Positions 13,101 through 23,000 of a DNA stretch of 64,000 nucleotides are shown piece after piece. The position numbers and the translations under genes were made by a program. The notes under the pieces were generated by a model. The model ran no database searches and was not told the DNA's origin. It saw only the letters and a program-made list of their open reading frames with translations. This DNA comes from Litomosoides sigmodontis. Lineage: Eukaryota > Nematoda > Chromadorea > Rhabditida > Onchocercidae. Numbering within the stretch: position 1 is the stretch's first letter; each line of letters starts with the position of its first letter. The stretch spans positions 2,192,001 to 2,256,000 of the forward strand of contig OY718805.1 in the NCBI GenBank assembly GCA_963070105.1, in the 5' to 3' direction.

Positions 13101-16100
13101 CATAAAACATAAAGAACAGAATATGAAAGCAAAGAGACTTATTAGAATTGAGTTCAACAGCTGATAGGAATTTATCTTCAAGAAACCAATTAGCGTGTTA
13201 AATAACTCTTTTTTAGAATATGTCGGCGAGGATGTGAAATTTAGCGTCAACTTAGTTCATTTTTTTCGTTTTTTCAGACGGTTGGTACAATTGGTGAATA
13301 CCCTGCGGAATGGCGAAATATTTATGATGATGTCAATACGCTTGCATCAAACTTCAGTGAACTCTCCAAATCTCTCCTTGCTCCAGAAGCGCAAGAATCA
13401 CCCGAGTATTCTTTATCAGCATCTAGTTTCTCACATCTTGGGATTGATCACAATCTGGCTGGTAATTTTCTGAAAATTTTTTAATTCGTTCTGAAAATCT
13501 GTGATTATTCTTGTATTTTCCTTTTTATATGTCTTTGGATATGGAAAAATTTTTGAATGCTAGCAAAATTGGTAAGGCTCATTAGGAAAATATCGGTTCT
13601 TGTTGGAGACATGCCTTAGTTCTCGGTGTGCTGAAGACTTCGGGGTGTGCATCTCTTTAACTTTTGGCATCACGCAGCCATACTCTGTACATTGAAATGT
13701 CGGAGTCAAATTGGCTTGAAGAATGGTCATACGATTGGTGCATAAACGGTGTTTTAGCACGTGCATCTGCTTGTAAAATAATGCTGTCGGACTTACTAAC
13801 TCACAAAAGGGAACGTTTCGCAAAGCGTCAACGACTTCATCCTATCATCTATTCCGGAAGTTCTTCTGCTAATTCCAATTCGTCACTACCATTGCCATCT
13901 ATACGTCTTGGTAGCAATTTAGTTTCCCATCTACATGAACACAAAGCAGCCATCAATAAGTGAGTTGATTTTACTATGAATAAAAATATCCCATGAACCT
14001 CATTATTTTTGATACTATTTGATATCCACTCATTGAGTTCGAAATTTTACTTCGTTTTCATCTACTCCTTGATAAGAATTATAGTTAATCATTTTGATAG
14101 TTGAGAAGTGGCACAAAAAGGGAAGTCATGATATGTATTTTTTTTGTTTAATACGTAAATCGAGATATTTTTTAGATTAGCACAAAATCCGAATGGGTGT
14201 TATTTTGCCAGCGCCGGAGCTGACGGACTCGTAAAACTATGGTCACTGAGTAGGATACAAGGAGATTTGAGTATGATTGTTCGTGCAGATGCTACATTTA
14301 CCTATGGCGGTAAGCAAACTTGAATTACAGTCTATGTACTGCTTGGTTTGACGGCATCGTATTTGAATTGCAATTTAATATTGCTAAATGAGTGGGTAGA
14401 TGGAATTAAGGCTGTTGGACTTTAAATATTATGTACAGTTATGCGTATGACTACGTTTAAATATCGTTTATATATTTTTCGCAGGTTTTTTTTGTAAGCT
14501 ACGCAAAAAATAGTATTTGAGAATGAAAAAACTGACCAATTTTTAAAATTCAGGTCATGAAATCAGTTCTGTTCAATTTTTGGGACAGACAGGATCTCAT
14601 CTGGCTATTGCAAGTGAAGATTGTCGTATTAGCGTTGTCGACGCTGAACGAATGCAGCTTTTAACGAAGATTAGCTTCGATAAAGAAGGAGAAGGTTCAC
14701 CAGTGGATATCATTGCTGTTGATAATCTTCTTTATGTTCTAACTCATCACAACAACATTTTCTGTCTTGATTGCAGGTTATTTCACCGAATTTTTCGATG
14801 TGTGTTAGATTTGCATTTGTTCAATGATCATTGCTTAGACATATTGGATGATTTCTGTAGTAAGCAGCGTTTCTTTGTTTGTCGTTTGAGGAGGCAGCAG
14901 TTAGTGCGAAAATTTTGATTAAAATATCAGCCTAATAATTAGTCTGAAAATGTACTTTTGTGTAATTTTGAACTCTGATTAAACCCTCATGCAGACTAAC
15001 AGGAACATTCTGCGTAATGTGGGGTTAACGATTATTTAGTTAGGTTCAAGTTGATGTTGCAGTATAAGTCTGTTGCTTACTAATCACATCAATCCATTTT
15101 CTGATAAGTATTTGTTCCGATGATGGTTCTATTGCGATGAGGATAGAGAGTAAAAAAAATTGTATTGCTAATTTTGCTAAATAGCATTTGCGATTTAGGC
15201 TTTAAGGTTTAAAAAGGTAAAGCACATGTGGTTTAAACCTCATCATTTAATCTTTAAGGATACCAACGTATGAGAGAGCAATTTTGGGCTGCAAGCCCAA
15301 AGTAGTTTGGCGACATAGGATCAAAAATGAATATGGTTTAATAACATCATTTTGTATCGATCCAGTAAGTCAAAATTGGATGTGTCTTACATCAACCAGT
15401 CGTTACATAATTCTGTGGGATCTGAGGTAAATACTTTATTTCTGTGGCAATCGATCACTTGCGGTGAGTGTAGTCCCCATAAGTTGACGAGTTAATTATC
15501 ATTTTTAATATTAAAAAGATAAACTGGTAAAGTCTGTCTTGGAGTATCATTTTCTCACACTCCTATTAGCAAGTAAAGAAGCTGATAGGGGAAAGATGGT
15601 GAAATTGAAATTAAACATTTGTTTAGTCAAAATTACAAGTAATTCTTGAATCTGTGTTTAATTTGTTTGCTTTTCCGATTTCTTTACTTCTTGTGCCTAT
15701 GTTGTTATTATGTTTAATTTAATGCAAAAGAGTCTTGTAGTTTATTTATTGAAAATAAACCCAAAAATTACTTGAAGGTTTGGAGTTGAAGTGAACAGTT
15801 GGCCACATCCAAACGATGCATGTAGGATGCTGCGTTGTTGGCCGGCGTATCCGACAGTTAATGAGCATGCTGGTAGTTCTTGTGCAGAAATTTGGACAGC
15901 GTCATCGTGTGCATTCGAATTATCTCGTTGGAAACTGGAAACGGCCCAAAGGACACACGTCATATGGCCTTCCCCCAACAAACCTTTCCAGTATTCCATG
16001 GTGTGCTACTTATATTTTAAAATATTTGGAAACGTTTTAAAAAAACTTAAAAGTTCTTAAAAAACTACTTAAATAGTACTTAAGTACTTAAAAGTACTTT

Positions 16101-16853
16101 AAAAAATTTTTTACAGGCAATCGTCGTAGAGCTGGAATTGAAAGTTTATGCTGAAACTTTATCTTAATCACTTTTTATTTTTAAAACTGCAAAATTATCA
16201 CTGGTCATTTAGTATCGTCAAGCTATTATGGTTCAGTGATGAGATTTTTGTTTTTCAGAAAGATAAGCATGTGACAGCAGCATTGGCCACTTGTCCCTTG
16301 ACAGGTCGTATTTTCACCGGTGACAGTTTGGGTACCATACGATCGTATAATTTATCTGATCCAAACGAATGTTTTTATCTTTCTGGGTCACTGCGACGAA
16401 CCACAGAAGCTGTTTCTTCATCACCCGAACATTTCGCTTCCATTCGGTACAGTAAATCTGTAATCGATACGGTAGAAGTTTTGAGTGAAACGGTTACGGG
16501 TAGAACTGCTGAACCGCTTTATGCTGTAAATCCACTTGAAGTGCAGGTATGATTTCCTTTAAAATATCGTTATTAAAGTACCTAAAATTGTGCTCTATTC
16601 TTTTCTATTTTACTCAAGTATGGTTTTATTTTCTTTTTCGAAATAGTGTATTAAACCTATTTCTATTCCGGAAACTTTTTCGCTTCTTAGTGACCTATTA
16701 TTTTTTGAGTTTATTATTCTCTAATGCTAGCTAATGTATTTCCTCTTCTTCCAGTTGACCGTATGCCACAAAAGTCCGATCACTAATCTTTTGTGCTGTG
16801 GGGAGTATTTGATTTCATCAAGTCGAGATGGTGTTATCAAAGTATGGAAGTAG
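4852..16853 (+). CDS. vps-15: VPS15 / PIK3R4, class III PI3-kinase regulatory subunit
   Basis: Scaffold kinase-fold subunit of the VPS34 complexes that make PI3P in autophagy and endosomal sorting. Thirty phase-consistent exons give 1387 aa (human about 1358): 4852-4943, 5514-5631, 5706-5768, 6056-6178, 6250-6378, 6632-6873, 6984-7113, 7674-7828, 8091-8262, 8447-8524, 8589-8600, 8657-8791, 9192-9274, 9350-9524, 9857-9917, 10294-10442, 10941-11075, 11229-11366, 11798-11958, 12364-12495, 12780-12888, 13278-13405, 13678-13959, 14176-14309, 14554-14776, 15259-15426, 15778-16000, 16117-16143, 16259-16546, 16755-16853. It begins MGNVLS, an N-myristoylation signal, and ends DGVIKVWK, like the human protein. 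Domains in order are kinase (to about residue 299), HEAT repeats (about 300-730), a linker, and WD40 repeats (about 985-1387). Family-typical departures from active kinases are HGDIKTQN (144-151) for HRDxKPxN and DFASF (164-168) for DFG. The exon ends at 11958, 13405 and 16143 are the least certain. Confidence 0.95.
7674..11366 (+). other. vps-15: VPS15 HEAT-repeat region
   Basis: Eleven exons encode successive helical pairs. Best landmarks are ENIVK at the end of the 9350-9524 exon, LLSHLITFLNDK in 10294-10442 (close to human LLSHMITFLNDK) and GLYDYEEFVQF opening 10941-11075 (human GLSDAEEFVIV). Known role: joins the kinase domain to the WD40 propeller and contacts VPS34. Confidence 0.85.
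8589..8600 (+). other. vps-15: 12-nt microexon of VPS15 (DEIS)
   Basis: Between exons 8447-8524 and 8657-8791, TTTTTAG precedes GATGAGATCAGC and GTATTG follows. The four codons are phase 0 on both sides. The joined protein (PYL-DEIS-VEMMFDC) keeps the HEAT helix spacing of the human protein. Extending this exon to the next GT (after 8617) puts the following exon out of frame. Confidence 0.6.
13918..16853 (+). other. vps-15: VPS15 C-terminal WD40 repeats
   Basis: Starts at SHLHEHKAAIN (human AHLHEHKSAVN). It continues through DGLVKLWS, SRYIILWDLR and a terminal SSSRDGVIKVWK, where the stop follows directly as in human. The WD40 propeller of VPS15 packs on the Beclin/VPS30 arm in known structures. 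Confidence 0.85.
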
Positions 16854-17721
16854 AAAAGGCAAAACGTTTCCACTCATGGCGATACTGGTAGTTTTTCATT
16901 TAAATTATCTATTCACTCGACTTTATCTGGTTCGAACAGCTCAGTTGTTATAGTCATGCAAGTTGCTAAATGTTTTTTAGATAAGTGTATTATAACATTT
17001 GACATGTTATGTTGCTTTATTTTCGGAATTTTCTTAAGAGAGGAGGGGACTGGTATGATAGCTACCGAGAACACTTATTATGATTCAGTAAAAAAATATT
17101 GTAGTTAGGAGTGAAGTACATTTTCGTTTATTCTGCATTGTGAGACACTTTTTCAGAGCATTGGAATTTTTCTTTTGGTTAAAAGCATCCTTGCAACACC
17201 GGATTTTCTGTCTAAAAGTTAAATTAATATTTGCTGGTAAAATTATGATGGTGTGTCTTACTATGCTTACGAAGATTTTTTTCCAGCCCATTTCAGTTCC
17301 AATTGATTTTAAGTCTTTGGAACGGAGTAATTGGATAAATGTACTGATTATTGATATGATTTTGTGGCTGTTTAATCATTATAACTTCTTCCAGAAAACC
17401 AATATTATGAAAGAATCACTGTAGTAATTTAGCCACGGAATACGTTGAATGAAATGATTTAGGCATAATAGCAGTTTTTTTTTTGGAAGATGAACATATG
17501 TGTAATATATCTACTTTATTAGTTTATTAATCAGTTTACTTCTTTCTTGTCTTACCCATAAGACGTATTTTGTATGGATTCTAGTACTTCACGTACACAA
17601 CAGTTTGTAAATAGGAGAAGTGGTGATTTCTTCCTGTTCATTTTGCTTTAGGCGAGTATGTGTATCAACAAATAAATTGTACGTATTCGTGTAGGCTGCA
17701 TCTTCTATATTATTTTGCACA
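16854..17721. other. VPS15 3' flank
   Basis: No gene recognised. It contains the VPS15 3'UTR of unknown length; the first clear AATAAA is at 17671-17676. Several AT-rich ORFs of 60-95 codons on both strands show no domain or splice support. Confidence 0.4.
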
Positions 17722-17752
17722 TTAAGAATATCGAGGTGAATGATAATCATAT
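17722..17752 (-). CDS. Candidate alternative last exon of the Tyr-rich gene
   Basis: On the minus strand, TTCAG is followed by ATATGATTATCATTC and so on to TAA. The first eight bases match the start of the main last exon at 18528 (also CAG then ATATGATT). Joined to the phase-2 donor at 18761 it encodes IYDYHSPRYS and a stop, a short Tyr-rich tail in place of the 53-residue tail. It may be a real alternative end, a decayed duplicate or a chance match; the exon is only 31 nt. Confidence 0.35.
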
Positions 17753-18205
17753 CTGAACTAAAATTAATTCCCACGCAACAGATGAAGCAGAATCACATCA
17801 AATTATAATGCATTTACTGATTTTCATTATACGACGTCCAAGATTTCAGTAAGCCATAAGTGTTTACAATTGAACCGTCGATTAAACAGACTCATTTACT
17901 CAAAACTAAAACTTCTAACGCATAAATCTGAGGATTGCAAGAAATAATGGAATTTATAATGAAATATTAGATTTCGATGAACTTACTGTTACGTTTGCTA
18001 TAATTGTGAATTAATACATTAAAACAATTCATCCATTTAAGCTGAATAGCTTTATGATAGTTGTTGTCACAAAAGCGCCATACAACATGGAGCATAAAAA
18101 AAAATGAAAGGAAACGAAATATTTTCAGTCGTTCGGTAAATCATTTTCGTTTATAACTAAGCAATAGTATCGCTGAAATAGCTGGCATTCGTCTTATTTT
18201 TCATA

Positions 18206-18211
18206 TTTATT
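18206..18211 (-). terminator. Candidate poly(A) signal of the Tyr-rich gene
   Basis: AATAAA on the minus strand, 158 bp beyond the stop codon at 18369. Confidence 0.4.
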
Positions 18212-18368
18212 TCTAATTCCGTATGATGTGAAAAATGCAAATAAGCAACTGTTACATTGTTATTTTCAGATAATTTCAGAAATATTTCTCGCATTTTGTT
18301 GTAAATTATAAAATCATTGAAAGTAATGGTTGAGCGAATCTTCTCACACGACCAACTGAATTATCATT

Positions 18369-20007
18369 TCAGGAATAATTTCCATATTTGTTGGTAGTTT
18401 TAAGCCAGTGACGATTCAACGGTGAATAATAGGTGAAATAGTTTCGATGAAACAAATAGCGTGCATTATCGTTGTACCGATAATAATACGTGGTATAGTA
18501 AGATGGATAAATAGATGGTAAATCATATCTGAAAGCTGTTTTTCTTTTGCTTTACTATTTAAGAATAATATCAACTAAAAGTTACTGTAAACTGTGCTGA
18601 TATTACTTTATTGCTTTTATTGTTGGTTGACCTTTTTTTTTTTAGGAATAGAAAATGAACAAACGTCATAAATATATGTATGTATCTGTCATTCATTTAT
18701 TTCCCATTTTACGAAACATTCTATTTGATGGTTTCTTTATTTCAAATTTAATTTACTTACATTTTATTTCTATGTCTTAGCCAAGAGCTGTGTGGATAAT
18801 TCCACATGCTACGTGCTGACTTGTTAGTCGGAGAACGCGGTGAAATTCCCATATAACAATCATACCAGTAATCATCATACTGCAAAACCAGTGATCATAA
18901 ATAACGACGCTTACCTATTCGTTAATTGTACATCATTAGCACTTCATAGATTGATCCAAATTAGTTTCTACCATAAGCGATATGTTTGAAATGACTTTCG
19001 TGTAATTTATCATCTATCTTCCGTACGTACAATTATTAATTTTACAATTTATTAGCGTATCAGTGAGTGCTGGGTGCTGTAGCTAGCATGACTGAACGTT
19101 GCGTAAAATGTATGTTAAAATTAATTTCTCGACGAATTCAAAATAGCAGTTGTGAATTTACAGGAATGATCACTATCAGTAATAATGATAAATTATAACA
19201 ACATCTTTACTACTACTACTACTAGTAATAGTAGTAGTAGTAGTAGTAGTAGTATTGATAATAATAATAGTAGAAGGAATAGTTGCTGATCAAGTAAAAG
19301 CTGAATCAACAAACGTTATTTTCATTTCATTCAACGGTCCATTCGATTTTAAATCATTACTTTTTGTAATGAAATAAAAGGAAAACAAAAACCACATTTT
19401 ATATTGGATGGGAAGTATTAGCTATTACTCTTTGCTACCGTTTCCGAATTAATCAATTATGGCTCTCTTTTTGAAATTACTTTTGAATGTTGAAGTGTCA
19501 TAGATTTATGTTTGAGTTTAATTTACTCTAATTTACATCGCTCACTTAATGATAACGCAAAACGGATCGAAATACTAACTGAACTCCAATTTCTGAATTC
19601 ATGATACGGCCATTTTTCTGCATATTTCCTATCGTTTGCTAATTTCTCCAATGATTTTGAGCGATACAACTGAAAAAAAGAATGACCAAACGTGTTTTAT
19701 TTCCTCCACGCAAATAGTTCCTTCGAAAAATAGACAAAAAGTTGTTAATTTATTTTTAAAAAATTAAATGAAAAAGAGAAAAAAATAAATCATTGGAAAA
19801 AGTTATTTTGCTAAGTTGTAATTGTGTAGTAATTAATGTTCAAATCATTTCATCTTTTAGCACCTTGGCAAATATTCACCTTAAGTTTAGTTAAACGTGA
19901 AAGCGCCATGTTAATGACTGGTGCAATATCACGTCGTTTCTTTTTTCGTTTTAAAATTATTATCAAAAATTTCTTACCGGATATGTAGGTTGCAGTAATG
20001 GAGGCAT
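18369..20007 (-). CDS. Small Tyr-rich basic protein, family not recognised
   Basis: Four minus-strand exons: 20007-19978 (ATG in good context, AAAATG), 19669-19580, 18879-18761 and 18528-18369 (stop TGA). Donors are GTAAGA, GTTAGT and GTAAGT; acceptors are TTTTCAG, TTTGCAG and TTTCAG; all phases agree (0, 0, 2). The product is 132 aa: MPPLLQPTYP, then a Lys/Arg-rich part with SLEKLANDRKYAEKW, then YDDYWYDCYMG and a Ser/Pro-rich bridge, then a tail with PSYYTTYYYRY and NYFTYYSPLN. About 23 Tyr (17%), six Trp, and more Lys/Arg than Asp/Glu. No signal peptide, membrane segment or Cys pattern is visible. The composition suggests a structural or filament-associated protein. Nematode filagenins, small basic thick-filament proteins, are one family to compare, but I cannot confirm any match. 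Exon 1 is the least certain, since more 5' sequence may exist. Confidence 0.7.
19205..19256. repeat. Inverted (TAC)n / (TAG)n trinucleotide hairpin
   Basis: Five TAC units are followed after a short centre by a run of TAG/AGT units, so the two halves are reverse complements and could fold back. It lies in the intron between exons 2 and 3 of the Tyr-rich gene. Confidence 0.85.
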
Positions 20008-23000
20008 TTTATGCCAGAATAATCGTTGATTGGGATATTTTCAAAATTTTAATATAATAATGATAATTCTGTCAACAGTAGCAGGCAGTGCAGCAGTGAT
20101 GGTGTTGTAGGTGTAGTTTGTGGATGAGAAAGTATTAATTCGAAATCAACAAATATCCTCCATCTTTTCTCCGCTTCGTTCATTTGTTTCCAAACACTCT
20201 TTTTCTTTCACGTTCATTTTTCAGTTCTAAAATTTCACTTCGATTGAACTTGCCTCTCCACTTACCACAAAGTATCCCTTTGATTTTTTTTTCAATTTTC
20301 ATTCTATTAATACATTGAGAGCGAAGGAACAGCTGTTTACAGAGCATTTCTTATTCGCATATTTAAAGTATACTTTGCACACATACAAAGTGAAAAATAG
20401 AACGGTAAAGTAAAGTACTAATTAAACTAAACTATCATCAAATTCTTAGAAAAAAAGTTGAATTTATTAAAAAATGTTCGATCGTTTCTGGCACGGCGAA
20501 AGATTACACTCAGTTCTCCTGCTCAGAACTTTTGATCAATTCATTTACTGTTGCTGTGCGAGTTATTGAAGGAAGAAGTTTTAACTGTCCAATTCTGTCT
20601 AATTATTGCTATGGTCAAGCAGAAGTTTGAAATTAAATAAATTATGAAAATCAGCAGAGCTAGACTGTTCGTAATTCGTTCAATAACAATAAATCATAAG
20701 TGTTAATTGTGAGCGGAATGAAAGGGAGAAGGGAGAAATTTAGCTTAGAATTGGCGAAATTTACGGTGAATCATGAGGCTTGCTGCTAGTAGGAGAAGAG
20801 TTTTCTCCTCTTTCTCAGCTTTTTCTTCCCTTTTTTTTTGCTAATTTTTTCTTTTGCATCCAATTTGAACACTGAAAGAAATCATAAGTGAAAAGCCTTC
20901 AATCAATAACTTAAGACTTTCAAATAATTTCAATGAATGCCAAAATTCTCTTCTCTTCCTCATCTTCTCCTAGCTTTTTCCCATTTCAGGACAGATAATG
21001 CGCTAGCCTCTCCCTACATTATTCAAACAATACGAGATGTGTTGAATTAAAATTTTCGTGATTGAATTGCCCGTGTCAGTTTGCAGGTTGCTATCTCGCC
21101 GGTTCTTCTTCTAAACTTAAATGAACAATATTTTTTCAAACAAAAAAAAAAATCGTTTAGGAATGAAATTACATTCGTGAAAGTATCTATTTTAATGAAA
21201 TGATCAGAAGTGATAAACCTGTTGCTCATCCAGACAGGTGAAACCGGTTCAGTTCGAATTACCCAGTAATGGAAAGTTTCCTTTTTCATGCAATCATGCC
21301 TCTGTCCAAAAAGTATTCATTACTGCTTGGTGTAATTTGTGTGTGAAAAAATTTTGAAAATTTATTTTTAATAAAGGATTTTGTAAATTTGCATAATTGA
21401 AATGAAAAAGGGAAAAAGGGATTCGGTAAGGGGTTAGGTAAGGCGTGTGTTTCTGCGAGTAATCCTAACGTGCAAAAATTCTGACCCTTACGTGTTTTTT
21501 CCAGCGTGTAAACGTAGTTCTCACTTCTTCACTTATGCTAATTTTTTTTTTTGCAAAATTGTTTCCTAAAAAAGCATATTATGCAACGGTGTTCGTTTAA
21601 GCTATAAATGCATCTTAAGCCCTACGATACTCATAAATTACAAATTTTGCTATTTAACACATCGTGAATGCGATCGGTGAATGTGATCGATTTGAAATTT
21701 TTTAAACCATTCAATATTTTAGCATAAAAATAATTTTTATTTTTAATAAAACTTTTTTTTTTTTGGAAAATACCAAAAACACAGAATTAGGTAAGCTTCT
21801 CAAGCATTGTTTTCGATAAACCGATTTACATTTTCAATAAATTACCAATTGTTAGTCTTCCACTTCTCGTTATCATTCATCCTTCCCCTTCTCTCTCTCT
21901 CCCTCTTTCTCTTTTTCTCTCTCTCTCTTTCTGCGTGTATGTGTCTGTGTTCCGCGCATTATTTTTTTTCTAATTCCGCGGTGATTGAGCATTTAGCAGT
22001 TTTTACAGTTTCAATGCTTTCCCATTGATTCATTATCGATAAAGTTTGCATCGGTGATCAGTGCGAAAGCCGCCCGTCCTCTCAGATAACATGCAATTCC
22101 TCCCGTTACACTGTAGCTTTTCGAAAATTTTAGAAAAGTTTTTTTTTTATTTTCTTTAATTATTTCAATTTTTTTGCGATTTATTTCTTTTTATTTCGTT
22201 CCTTGAAATTTCCATGAAATTTTCACTTATTACTCGTTTATTTCACGTCAACTTTTTAATTCTTAAACTCTTGCTTATCAGTTTTTCAATTTTACTCTTA
22301 CTCCCTAAGTGTTAATTCTTCAATTGCCAATTTTTGAACTCCAATTACACAAGTTCCAGTTGCTGCCTATTCCATCAAATAAGTATCATCATCATCATCA
22401 ACATCATCATCGACTGTTAGACCTTTTGCGATTAATTGTTTTTGTTGATTTTTTTAAAAAAAAAAACGGAATCCTTTTGCCTAATTTTTCATTAATCTAC
22501 CAATTATTCAATAGCAATTTCAATATCACCTTTTTTATTCATAAATGATAATTAAATTTATTCGAAAATGATAAATTAAGTAGTTCAAATGACAAATGTC
22601 ACGATGTTCCATATTATCCGTTCATTCCGCATTTATTTATATTTTCACAGTTAAAAAGGCTTTCTCACTTAAAAATAAAAATGTTTCTTGAAAATCTTTA
22701 AAAAATTAAGATAAAAAATTGCCTTTTTGTCTTATACAAGTCAAAATCAAAAATCATGTAGCACCGAAAAAAAAAACATTTTTTCAAATTTCCAACTTTA
22801 CAAAGTTAAATTTATACTTTAAATAATTTTTTTAAATTAACCTTACAAAAAAACTCAGTAAAAAATTTCAGTCGAAGTTCAATTAAAAATTTTGCTATAG
22901 TAATTGAAACTTGTAGAAAAGTTGTAAAAAATTTAATTGGAAAAAATTTCAAATTTCACCTTTGTACAGCGAAAGCTAATTTGCAATTCGTCACGAAAAC

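Noticed and set aside
20474..20572. Small ATG ORF MFDRFWHGERLHS... with an A-rich start context.
   Set aside because: 32 codons only, no second exon, no recognisable motif.
21047..21289. Minus-strand ORF MKKETFHYWVIRTEPVSPVW... considered as an upstream exon of the Tyr-rich gene.
   Set aside because: Its only plausible donor is phase 2 and does not fit the phase-0 exon at 19669; no other partner was found.
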